Positions 10,140-19,266 of a stretch of DNA of 64,000 nt are shown here, in pieces. Origin of the DNA: CAVVIO01 sp963748095 (GTDB taxonomy: Bacteria > Bacteroidota > Bacteroidia > Bacteroidales > UBA10428). The position numbers and the translations under genes were made by a program. Position 1 is the stretch's first letter; every line of letters starts with the position of its first letter. The stretch is taken from the NCBI GenBank assembly GCA_963748095.1, contig CAVVIO010000034.1:1-64000 (forward strand), given 5' to 3'. Under the pieces are notes generated by a model. The model saw only the letters and a program-made list of their open reading frames with translations, did no database searches and was not told the DNA's origin.

Positions 10140-12943
10140 CTATCTTTTTATTACTACAAATCCTCTGGTTATTTTTCCGTCTGCAAACTTCAAAATATAA
10201 AAATAGGTATCGTTTGAAAGTTGGGTTCCATTATTACTTTTTCCATCCCAATCATTCATATAGTTGGTATTGTGATAAACTTCATCTCCCCACCGGTTAA
10301 ATATAACCAACTCTGCCGGGCTATTTTTCTCAATATCCTTAATGACAAAGAAATCATTTTTAAAATCTCCGTTAGGGGTAATTACCTGAGGCACAAATAA
10401 ATTTTCGACTCTAACGATAATACTGTCAGAAGCTGAACAATTTCCTGATCTGACATTCCACAAAAATATATTTTCACCAGGAGACAAGTCTGATACAACA
10501 GTAACCGGAGAATTAATATCATTAATTATGCCCGAACCTGTTAATAATGACCATTCGCCGGTTTCCGCAGGTAATAATTCAGCTCCCATTTGGGTTGTAA
10601 ACGCATTATTCAATTCCTGGTCTATACCCGCATTTGCAGAAGGAATTTCATGAAATGTAATGGTAACATCAGAACTGGACGGACAGTTACTGTTTATGAC
10701 CGTCCAGGTAAACTGATAGCTTCCGTAGTTGGTAATCTTAACCGATGCACCGGGATCTTTATCATCCGGGGCGAAAGTTACATTACCGGTACCTGAGGTT
10801 ACAGTCCATGTGCCGGTTCCCGGATTTGAAACAGCATTAAGCGTATAATCCTGCCCACATATTTCATCTTCCATTCCTGCATTAATATCCGTCTTTGTAA
10901 CCTCTATAGACTTATTGGCAGTATTTATACATCCATTGGCACCGGTTACTGTTACTGTATAGATTCCTGCTATATCTTTTGTGATCCCGGCGGTTGTTTC
11001 TCCCGTTGACCAACTGTAGCTTGTTCCGCCTGTAGCAGTCAGGGTGGCACTCTCTCCCTCGCAAATGATCCCGTCATTATTGGCAATGCCCGAGTTGTCC
11101 GTTACGGATATTCCCGGAACCGGTAAGGCATTTACAATTATCGCTGTGTCTGCTGTATTTTGACAGCCATTGACATCGGTTACTGTTACTGTATAGATTC
11201 CTGCTATATTTTTTGTGATCCCGGCGGTTGTTTCTCCCGTTGACCAACTGTAACTTGTTCCGCCTGTAGCAGTCAGGGTGGCACTCTCTCCCTCGCAAAT
11301 GATCCCGTCATTATTGGCAATGCCCGAGTTATCCGTTACGGATATTCCCGGAACCGGTAAGGCATTTACAATTATCACTGTGTCTGTTGTATTTTGGCAG
11401 CCATTGACATCGGTTACCGTTACTGTATAGATTCCTGCCATATTTTTTGTGATCCCGGCGGTTGTTTCTCCCGTTGACCAATTGTAACTTGTTCCGCCTG
11501 TAGCAGTGAGGATGGCACGTTGCTCCCTCGCAAATGACCCCGTCATTATTGGCAATGCCCGAGTTATCCGTTACTAATATTCCCGAAACCGGTAAGGCAT
11601 TTACAATTATCGTTGTGTCTGCTGTATTTTGGCAGCCATTGGCATCGGTTACCGTTACTGTATATATTCCAGCCATATCTTTTGTAATCCCGGCAATGGT
11701 TTCTCCCGTTGACCAATTGTAACTTGTTCCGCCTGTAGCAGTCAGGGTGGCACTCTCTCCCTCGCAAATGATCCCGTCATTATTTGACAATGCCTGAGTT
11801 GTCCGTTACGGATATTCCCGGAACCGGTAAGGCATTTACAATTATCATTGTGTCTGTTGTATTTTGGCAGCCATTGACATCGGTTACTGTTACTGTATAG
11901 ATTCCTGCTGTATTTTTTGTGATCCCGGCGGTTGTTTCTCCCGTTGACCAACTGTAACTTGTTCCGCCTGTAGCAGTCAGGGTGGCACTCTCTCCCTCGC
12001 AAATGATCCCGTCATTATTGACAAGGCCTGAGTTGTCCGTTACGGATATTACCGGAACCGGTAAAGCATTAAATGTTATCGTTACTTCATCAGTACTTGT
12101 ACATGGGTAATCGCTAATCGTCCATCTTAATACATAAGTAGTTCCGGCTATACCACTGAATGTACTTGTCGGACTCGTCACTGTATCAATTGTTCCACCT
12201 TCACCACTCTGTATGCTCCATAAACCGGTGCCTTCCGTCGGTATGTTTCCTGCCAGTATAGTAGTAGTCAAACCACACATTCCTGAGCCTGTCTGGTCGG
12301 TACCAGCATTAGCTGTTGTTGGGTTACAAGTTTGCTCGAAAAAAGATTTTATCGGAGAATTTGAAAGATCCGCCATATTTCCATAACTACATGCTGAACT
12401 ATCATAGGGCGAACTTCCCGGACAACTGAATACCGGATACAAAACGGGATCCAGAACTGCGGGAATAACTGAATCTCCAATAAATACATTGCTTGGACTA
12501 TTGTTACTTACAAATGAACCATTTGTAATAGTACCAGTTTTAATAAATTTATCTCTCACTGCGATAAATGCATTGTTCTCTATTTGTATTTTTGCAATAT
12601 TCACAGCTGTAAAATCGCCCCGTACAATTAGTATCCCATTTACATTAACCAGTAAAGTGGTTGAATTCCCCATTCTAAGATCACCATTTATAACCAGGGT
12701 ATCATTCACAAGCAAGGTATCTCCAACAGAAGAAAAAGTAAGTGGTCCGTTGCAGGATATATATCCATTGATAGTAATATTGGACCCGCTGACAGATGTC
12801 AGTGGCACATCCCATGCAGGATTCCAACTGGCAGGTGTTTCCCAGTCGCCAGTATAATTATCCCGGGTTGAGTGTACTGTTTGCGTGAAAGTTGTCCGGA
12901 AGACAGTAAGTAATAAAAATACTATCAGCCCAATGCTTTTCAT
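10140..12943 (-). CDS. SprB-like repeat surface protein with T9SS type B sorting domain (two frameshifts)
   Basis: About 933 residues if two +1 shifts are ignored. The start at 12943 (MKSIGLIVFLLLTVF) gives a good signal peptide; longer starts upstream do not. The N-terminal region (DNYTGDWETPASWNP) looks like a passenger beta helix or lectin-type domain. Then come five nearly identical 78-residue repeats (IICEGESATLTATGG, YSWSTGETTAGITK, GIYTVTVTDVNGCQNT) of the SprB/Ig kind, and a C-terminal CHU_C / gliding-motility-associated domain (VPQVITPNGDFKNDFFVI, IFNRWGDEVY), the type B signal for T9SS export. Frame breaks lie near 11520 (altered Cys-Glu-Gly region) and 11781 (extra T in a T run), both inside repeats. 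It heads the operon with PorP/SprF and the OmpA protein. The likely role is a surface adhesin. Confidence 0.8.
10888..12065 (-). repeat. Five tandem 234-bp coding repeats
   Basis: The marker GAACCGGTAA recurs at about 11117, 11351, 11586, 11821 and 12055, giving periods of 234, 235, 235 and 234 bases. Each unit codes for one 78-residue Ig/SprB-like module. Units are almost identical at the DNA level, so copy number can change by recombination. The two 235-base units are the ones holding the frameshifts. Confidence 0.85.
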
Positions 12944-13357
12944 CCTTAAAATGGAACCGTGAAATTTACGATTATTGAATAAATCAGGAAATACAGAAAC
13001 AAACAGATAAAACCGGCGCATAAATACGCACCTGTTTTTAACCGCAGCATTTAAGAGATAGTTAGAGTTAACTTTTTTTTGACTCATGCCCGGATAATAC
13101 TACAGAAACTTTTTTTATGATTATAAGACCATTTGTACATCTTACTACGCAAATAATTATCAGGAGGTTATACCTTTTTTACAAACGACACCTATTGATT
13201 GATAAAATATTAAATTTCAAGGAGGTAACTCTCCGAAAGGCACACCCTAAGCTAAACTGCCAACACTACATTGTGAGTTATTATCGGATGAAAAGTTCTG
13301 GTGATTTTATTGCCTGCCTTTTAATGTCAGTAATTTATATTCTATAAGACTGAAATC
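12944..13357. other. Intergenic region without a supported gene
   Basis: Upstream of the SprB-like operon and downstream of the NTR-like gene, which is on the same strand. Short open frames on both strands lack any recognisable protein. It should hold the operon promoter, but no convincing -33/-7 pair was found. Confidence 0.5.
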
Positions 13358-13894
13358 TTAGTTTTTCTTTTTCCTTAACATTTCAATCTCTTCCTTCAAC
13401 TCTGTCACCGCCTTTTTCTGGTATTTTTTTCCTGTATCAACAATTGCTTTTATCCTCCCTGCATCGTTGAAGGTAGAATCCCTTTCGGCAGGTAAAGGCG
13501 GAACAGGAATAGACCGAAAGTACCGGTTATCATAAGGAAAATCAAATGATCTGCTCAGGCCACAGGGATTGATCACCAGGCTGCCATTCACTATTTTTCC
13601 ATATATAAGCCAATCGCCTCCACTGTTTATATAAGGTTCACAGTCTGTATCATTCTTACCAGAAAGTATTTGTCCCTTTTTAATATTGCCTTTAAAAGAT
13701 TCCGTCACTCCTATTTTAAAATCCACCCATCCCTCCGATAATGAAATAATTCTTCCGGTAAACACCACATCGGAGTTTTCATATTCTTTCTCCCGGATTG
13801 TATCAAGCTTTTCGAGTGGACCGCAATCACATGCTAAAAGTCTTGTGCCGGATACAAAAAAGAACAATACGGATATGAATAATTCTAATTTCAT
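13358..13894 (-). CDS. NTR/TIMP-like exported protein
   Basis: 178 residues. A signal peptide ends before ACDCG, the cysteine pattern that opens netrin/TIMP (NTR) domains once the signal is removed. This is followed by the family-like SDVVFTGRIISL strand, ESFKGNIKKGQIL, and further cysteines (TDCEPY, INPCGLS). NTR domains are OB-fold modules; in bacteria their role is unknown, and metalloproteinase inhibition has not been shown for such proteins. The C-terminus is a charged helix (KAVTELKEEIEMLRKKKN). It stands alone between two unrelated units. Confidence 0.6.
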   Translation of the reverse strand: MKLELFISVLFFFVSGTRLLACDCGPLEKLDTIREKEYENSDVVFTGRIISLSEGWVDFKIGVTESFKGNIKKGQILSGKNDTDCEPYINSGGDWLIYGKIVNGSLVINPCGLSRSFDFPYDNRYFRSIPVPPLPAERDSTFNDAGRIKAIVDTGKKYQKKAVTELKEEIEMLRKKKN

Positions 13895-14281
13895 TTTTCT
13901 TATTTACAAGATAAAGATATATAAATTGTGGTTTTCCACTGTATTTGTAAACCTAATATTTATTGTCACCTGGTTACTCATTTTACATTAATTCTGAAAA
14001 GTGAAAACAAAACACTTTGACCTTAAGAAAACTGAGATTACACGAATAATAAAACTGAAAACTTTTCTGAACAAGGAAGAAAACCGCTTTCTATATTTTC
14101 CCGGTAAATTGAAGGGGCAAAGCAGTAAAAATTAGCCGCAAAGGGAGCAAAGGAATAGTTAATAAATTATAAAAGAATCTGAATCCTTATCTCTGAATAA
14201 TTTAAAGTGATTTTTTCAAAACAACGTCAGGTTGCACTTGTTGTATAATATTGAACTTACAATAATAAAATATCAGAAAAA
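13895..14281. other. Divergent intergenic region, nothing recognised
   Basis: A 387-base AT-rich spacer between the leftward NTR-like gene and the rightward oxidoreductase. It presumably holds both promoters. No RNA gene, repeat or clear operator was seen. Confidence 0.5.
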
Positions 14282-15280
14282 ATGAACAGACAAATAATAC
14301 TTCAATCACGACCTTCGGGAATGCCGGTACCGGAAAATTTCAGCATGGTGGAAATACCCGTTCCGTCACCTGCAGAAGGTGAACTGCTTGTAAAAGCAAA
14401 GTTTATATCCGTGGACCCTTATATGCGCGGACGTATGAATGACAGTAAATCTTATATCGGTGCATTCGAAACAGGAAAACCGATCAACGGTGGTATTGTG
14501 GCTAAAGTTTTGGAAAGCCGTCATCCTGGTTTTAAGGAAGGAGATGCAGTAATTGGCGCCATGTCATGGCAGGAAATACAGGTGGTAAAAGCTGATCAGG
14601 TAAGTAAAATCGACATGATCGCTGCACCGCTGAGCTATCACCTGGGTATCCTGGGCATGCCGGGAATGACCGCGTATTTCGGTCTGCTGGATATTGGAAA
14701 ACCAAAAGCCGGAGAAACGGTTGTAGTATCGGGAGCTGCGGGAGCCGTAGGAACGGTTGTCTGTCAGATAGCACGCCTTAAAGGCAGCAGGGTGGTAGGA
14801 ATAGCCGGGAATGATGAAAAGACCGACTGGCTGAAAAATGAAATCGGCGTGGATGAAACAATCAACTACCGGTCGGCTGAGAACCTGCAGGAAGCCTTGT
14901 CAGAAGCCTGCCCTAACGGGGTGGATGTTTATTTTGACAATGTAGGCGGGGAAATCTCAGATGCTGTAATGACACAAATAAACAAAGGCGCCCGGATCAT
15001 TATTTGCGGCCAGATATCGCTGTACAATGCAACACAAGCACCCACCGGTCCGAGAGTACAACCGATTTTGCTGGGAAATACTGCTCTTATGCAGGGATTT
15101 TTGGTGCGTAGCTATTCAGACCGGTATCCTGAAGCTGTCAAAGAACTTTCGAAATGGATAAAAGATGGAAAATTAAAATACCGTGAAACCATCAGCAAAG
15201 GTTTTGAAACTTTGCCCAACGCTTTTATAGGGTTATTCCGGGGTGAAAATACAGGAAAATACCTGGTGGAGGTTGAATAA
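14282..15280 (+). CDS. NADP-dependent medium-chain reductase (CurA / LTB4-dehydrogenase-like)
   Basis: 332 residues, the normal size for zinc-free medium-chain dehydrogenase/reductases of the leukotriene B4 12-hydroxydehydrogenase / curcumin reductase group. Visible marks are the N-terminal RPSGMPVPENF and VDPYMRGRM, which are typical of CurA. The NAD(P)-binding Rossmann stretch is VVVSGAAGAVGTVVCQIA (about 147-164), and DVYFDNVGGEI follows. The zinc-ligand cysteines of alcohol dehydrogenases are absent. These enzymes reduce alpha,beta-unsaturated ketones or aldehydes with NADPH in the cytoplasm. The gene is monocistronic as far as can be seen; the physiological substrate is unknown. Confidence 0.85.
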   Translation: MNRQIILQSRPSGMPVPENFSMVEIPVPSPAEGELLVKAKFISVDPYMRGRMNDSKSYIGAFETGKPINGGIVAKVLESRHPGFKEGDAVIGAMSWQEIQVVKADQVSKIDMIAAPLSYHLGILGMPGMTAYFGLLDIGKPKAGETVVVSGAAGAVGTVVCQIARLKGSRVVGIAGNDEKTDWLKNEIGVDETINYRSAENLQEALSEACPNGVDVYFDNVGGEISDAVMTQINKGARIIICGQISLYNATQAPTGPRVQPILLGNTALMQGFLVRSYSDRYPEAVKELSKWIKDGKLKYRETISKGFETLPNAFIGLFRGENTGKYLVEVE

Positions 15281-15452
15281 ATATATTTCAACTATTCATT
15301 TTTTTATCATTTATGTAAATCCTGTTTCAATTGCCTCCCAGTGAAAATTTTGTAATCCGGGATTTTAGTTATTTTACAGATATAATCTATCTGACGGAGA
15401 TATTCGTTACCCTCAGAGCAAATTTTAATACCTTTACGATAAAAAGAATGTA

Positions 15453-17237
15453 ATGTATAAAAAATTGCTGCTGTTTCTGTTTCTGGTGACCCCGGCGTTA
15501 TTCCTCTATGCACAGGATTGTTATGTACTGGTATGGTCCGACGAATTCAATACCGATGGTTATCCCAATGCCGCCAACTGGAATTATGATCTTTTTGGTC
15601 CAGGTACCGTTAATAATGAAATACAAACGTATACCAATTCTTACAAAAATGTGAGAGTGGAAAACGGGAATCTGATCATTGTGGCAAAAAAGGGAGCAAA
15701 TGGCTGGACCTCCGGTCGGCTTCTTTCGAAGGGAAAACATTCCTTTACCTATGGGCGGATAGAGTTTCGTGCCAAACTGCCGGCAGGATCAGGAACATGG
15801 CCTGCACTGTGGATGCTGGGTGCAAATATCGATACGGTCGGCTGGCCTGCATGCGGAGAGATTGATGTAATGGAAGAAGTAGGAAAAGAACCTGCCAGGA
15901 TTCATGCCTCTCTGCATACTAACTCCAGCTATGGCAATACGGTAAATACAAGTGTTACCATTGTAAATGATTTTTCAACGGCTTTTCATGTGTATGCAGT
16001 GGATTGGACTCCTGATAAAATGGATTTTTATGTTGACAACAATCTTTATTACACCTTTAAGCCTGCTGTGAAAAACAAGGACACCTGGCCATTCGATAAA
16101 CCGGCCTTTATCATTATGAACGTCGCCATGGGTGGAAACTGGGGAAGTGATCCGCAATACGAGACCGACGGGCTTAAAAACGGCATCGATCCCAGTCTGG
16201 ATTCGGCACGCATGGAAGTTGATTATGTACGTTATTACAGCAAGGACCTGACCCCGAAAATTACCGGCAGTATTTACCTGAATACCGGTGATACGGCTTC
16301 TTTTTCCATTCCTGAAACAGAAGGCGCTACGTATAACTGGACTGTCCCTTCGGATGTGGGAATAATCAGCGGACAGCATACCGGCCAGATCGATGTAAAA
16401 TGGGGAGCTTCTTCAGGAAATGTAATCGCTGATGTCAGTTATTCCTGCGGAAAGGAAATTACCGATACCCTTCCTGTTCAGTTGGGAATAAGTCCCTCTG
16501 ATTCGGTTTATTCAGTATCGAATACTGACAATATCGGTAACTTACGCTGGGAAGAAGTTCCCACTGACGGCAATTCTATGACATTGTCACTCACTCCTGA
16601 TCTTAAGATAAATTATGATATTACCCAACCTTCAAACAATCCCCGGCTGAAATACACTTTTGATAAAACTACAGACTTTAGCTATTTTGATTACATTGCT
16701 ATAACCATTAGAACGGAACCCGGTAATCTGCCGGCGGTGATCCGTCTCGATCTGATCGACACTCTGGGAAACTACAACCAGGATAACCTGTTTACCGTCA
16801 CTCAATTTTCCACGGACAACAATTTTCATACGTATGCCGGAAAAATAACTTCCACGTCACAGTTCGACTTATCTGCCATTAAGGAAATGATCATGTATAT
16901 TAATTATGGTTTTCCCGGTAAAAAAGGTCCAGGTGAAATATGGCTTAAAAAAGTATTCTTTTCAACAAAAAGCCCCGTGGCAACGGCCTATCCTGAATAT
17001 AAAAGTAATAACCCATCTCTTGTCGTATATCCAAACCCTGCTACCGACAGGATTACTATCGAACCTCATCGGAATATTGCAGGCATTTCGATATTCGATA
17101 TCCTGGGACAGCGGCAGTATTTTCAATTAAATTCTGGTGGGACTATTGATATTTCATCTCTTCATCCGGGCATGTATGCCATTCGGATTACCGGAACCAA
17201 TCATCAGTCCTGTTCAATCAGTTTTATAAAAGAATAA
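15453..17237 (+). CDS. GH16 endo-beta-glucanase with T9SS type A sorting domain
   Basis: 594 residues. Signal peptide (MYKKLLLFLFLVTPALFLYAQ), then a GH16 jelly-roll catalytic domain (about 22-268) with the hallmark GEIDVMEE: E136 nucleophile, D138, E141 acid/base. Upstream LPAGSGTWPALWML matches laminarinase/lichenase-type GH16. An Ig/PKD-like linker (about 270-345) and a second beta-sandwich resembling a carbohydrate-binding module (about 350-505) follow. The C-terminus (VVYPNPATDRITIEP, ISIFDILGQ) is a T9SS type A sorting domain, so the enzyme is exported to or beyond the surface. The likely substrate is beta-1,3- or mixed-linkage glucan. It is not part of the neighbouring alpha-glucan locus by strand or chemistry. 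Confidence 0.92.
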   Translation: MYKKLLLFLFLVTPALFLYAQDCYVLVWSDEFNTDGYPNAANWNYDLFGPGTVNNEIQTYTNSYKNVRVENGNLIIVAKKGANGWTSGRLLSKGKHSFTYGRIEFRAKLPAGSGTWPALWMLGANIDTVGWPACGEIDVMEEVGKEPARIHASLHTNSSYGNTVNTSVTIVNDFSTAFHVYAVDWTPDKMDFYVDNNLYYTFKPAVKNKDTWPFDKPAFIIMNVAMGGNWGSDPQYETDGLKNGIDPSLDSARMEVDYVRYYSKDLTPKITGSIYLNTGDTASFSIPETEGATYNWTVPSDVGIISGQHTGQIDVKWGASSGNVIADVSYSCGKEITDTLPVQLGISPSDSVYSVSNTDNIGNLRWEEVPTDGNSMTLSLTPDLKINYDITQPSNNPRLKYTFDKTTDFSYFDYIAITIRTEPGNLPAVIRLDLIDTLGNYNQDNLFTVTQFSTDNNFHTYAGKITSTSQFDLSAIKEMIMYINYGFPGKKGPGEIWLKKVFFSTKSPVATAYPEYKSNNPSLVVYPNPATDRITIEPHRNIAGISIFDILGQRQYFQLNSGGTIDISSLHPGMYAIRITGTNHQSCSISFIKE

Positions 17238-17327
17238 CGACTTAATTACAAATTCACCAATCCGGTATAGGATGATTATTTTACCGTATGACGCAACTTT
17301 TTGCATTTATCATTCATCCTGGAAATT

Positions 17328-17813
17328 ATGAAAACAACAATACTATTTATTCCGGTTATATTTTTCTTTACTTTTTCCACGTGTAAAAAAGATACTATTG
17401 AAAAAGATTATTTAAGTATGATGGATACTATTTCTGCGCAAAAGTATTACCCCAATGAGGTCCTGAGTGAAAAATACTTAAAACTGTATGGTATATGGAA
17501 AGTTACAGGTACCTCCGGCGGATTTACCGGTATGGGCTATAAAGCTGATTTCGATTACCTTCTAATGAAACCCTGCGGGATATTTGGGATTATTCGTAAC
17601 GACAGCCTGGTCGCCACCGGAAAGATTTTAATCATCGATCAGTCCGATAAAAATCTGCGGATTGATTTTGTTTCTGAGAAAGATCATGGTAAGTTACGGA
17701 TCGAGATGTTGCAGGACTCGGAGAAAAACGTAGAAATTGACGGAGATTCTTTATCATTGAATGCTCCGTGCTGTGACCGGTTTAATACACACCTGACTAA
17801 GCTAAAGCCTTAA
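17328..17813 (+). CDS. Small lipoprotein of unknown function
   Basis: 161 residues from the ATG at 17328; an earlier in-frame start at 17301 would spoil the signal. MKTTILFIPVIFFFTFSTC gives a lipobox with C19. The body holds LYGIWKVTGTSGGFTGMGY and repeated beta strands ending in CCDRFNTHLTKL, resembling small lipocalin-like or META-like barrels, but no family is recognised. The next gene is convergent, with a hairpin between them. Confidence 0.6.
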   Translation: MKTTILFIPVIFFFTFSTCKKDTIEKDYLSMMDTISAQKYYPNEVLSEKYLKLYGIWKVTGTSGGFTGMGYKADFDYLLMKPCGIFGIIRNDSLVATGKILIIDQSDKNLRIDFVSEKDHGKLRIEMLQDSEKNVEIDGDSLSLNAPCCDRFNTHLTKLKP

Positions 17814-17823
17814 ACATCAACAG

Positions 17824-17850
17824 CCACGGCCTTAAGACCGTGGCTATTGA
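17824..17850. terminator. Hairpin between convergent genes
   Basis: AGCCACGG / CCGTGGCT stem with an 8-base loop between convergent stop codons at 17813 and 17881. The T tract is weak, so strength is uncertain; it may serve both strands. Confidence 0.45.
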
Positions 17851-17880
17851 TTATAAAAACAGGCACTATTTATTTAGATT

Positions 17881-19251
17881 CTATTTCAGCACAAGATATT
17901 GCCAGGGGGCAAGTTCCATTTTGGTTTTTGATGTCAATTTATAATTTTCACCGCTGAATACATCTGTATATTTGCCTTTCAACTCACCGGCACCCAAGGT
18001 TACAGAAGCCGGCTGACTGCTGAGATTAAAAATTGCCAGCAAACGGTCTTTCCCTTTTTCTCTTGAAAAAGCAAAAACATTCACATTATCCGTTTCGATC
18101 CGGGTAAGACTTCCTGCGGTAATACCAGCTTTAAGCGCAGGATTATCGTGTTTCAGCATATCGAGTTTCCTGTAAAACGGGTACAGGGTAGTATCGCTCC
18201 AGTTAACGGTATCTTTCTCGAAAAAACGTAAGCGTTTTTTCATGGAAGCCTCCTGTCCGGAATAGATCAGGGGCATACCCGGCATCATGTAGGTCAGTAC
18301 GGCAAACGTTTTAACTCCGCCATCGAGACGATCGAATGCTGTCCCGCTCCAGGTATTCTCATCATGATTTGTAATAAAATTCATCAGAATATCGTCTTTC
18401 TGGTATAAAGTATCATCCTTAGCGATAAGACTATCGAGGGCAGTGGCATTCTTTTTTCCCTTTGCAATATCATTCATTGTATGCAACAGGTCCCAGTTAT
18501 AACCGGCATCAAATGCTTTTTTCATTAAATCGGGTTCCCAGGCTTCTGCCAGCATAAAAACCGGTTTCACACTGTCGATTGCGGCACGTGCTTCGTCCCA
18601 GAAATCTACAGGGACCATGGCAGCTGCATCACAGCGGTAACCGTCGATATCTGCTTCTTTGATCCAGTATTTCATGGCATCGATCATGGCAGCCCGCATT
18701 TGCAGGTTATCATAATTGAGATCGGCTACATCCGACCAATCAGCAACCGGACTGATTATTTTACCTTCTTTGTTATGTGTATACCAGTCGGGATGTTTTT
18801 CAATCCACCAGTTATCCCAGCCGGTGTGGTTGGCCACCCAGTCGAGAATGACGTACATTCCCATCTGATGGGCTTTGTTTACCAGGTTTTTCAGATCCTG
18901 AAGGTTTCCGAATTCGGGATTTACTTTCTCATAATCAGCAATCGAATAATAACTTCCAAGTGTTCCTTTCCTGTTTTTTACAGAGATCGGATAAACAGGC
19001 ATCAGCCATAGAATATCAACACCCAGTTTTTTTAGCCTGGCAAGATGTTCCGAGGTAAATGCATTCAATGTGCCTTCCGGCGTATCCTGGCGGATGTTTA
19101 CTTCATAAATAACAGCTTTTGGCACCCTGCTTTGTATGGAAACCTCATTAACAGAACCTCCGGTTTCGCTTTGTTTCGATACAGGATTACATGCCGCTAA
19201 AAATAGAATTATGCTTGTGATCAAAAAATAATTACGTCTCATCTGATTCAT
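17881..19251 (-). CDS. GH13 alpha-amylase-family lipoprotein
   Basis: 456 residues with a lipobox FLAAC (C21), so membrane-anchored. The GH13 barrel is complete: region I VILDWVANH, region II DGYRCDAAAM with nucleophile D208, region III MLAEAWEPD with acid/base E236, region IV ITNHDENT with D297. A short C-terminal beta domain ends the protein. At 456 residues it is shorter than SusG and lacks an inserted CBM58-like domain. It is the last gene of the minus-strand arm of the alpha-glucan locus, 15 bases after the GH31 gene, so probably co-transcribed. The likely job is cleavage of maltooligosaccharides at the cell surface or in the periplasm. Confidence 0.9.
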   Translation of the reverse strand: MNQMRRNYFLITSIILFLAACNPVSKQSETGGSVNEVSIQSRVPKAVIYEVNIRQDTPEGTLNAFTSEHLARLKKLGVDILWLMPVYPISVKNRKGTLGSYYSIADYEKVNPEFGNLQDLKNLVNKAHQMGMYVILDWVANHTGWDNWWIEKHPDWYTHNKEGKIISPVADWSDVADLNYDNLQMRAAMIDAMKYWIKEADIDGYRCDAAAMVPVDFWDEARAAIDSVKPVFMLAEAWEPDLMKKAFDAGYNWDLLHTMNDIAKGKKNATALDSLIAKDDTLYQKDDILMNFITNHDENTWSGTAFDRLDGGVKTFAVLTYMMPGMPLIYSGQEASMKKRLRFFEKDTVNWSDTTLYPFYRKLDMLKHDNPALKAGITAGSLTRIETDNVNVFAFSREKGKDRLLAIFNLSSQPASVTLGAGELKGKYTDVFSGENYKLTSKTKMELAPWQYLVLK

Positions 19252-19266
19252 TTTAATTTATCTTAT

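Noticed and set aside
13117..13347. Possible 76-residue gene
   Set aside because: No signal, no family and basic random composition; sits in a probable promoter region.
15453..17237. GH16 enzyme as part of the alpha-glucan locus
   Set aside because: It acts on beta-glucans, lies on the other strand and is separated by an unrelated lipoprotein and a hairpin.
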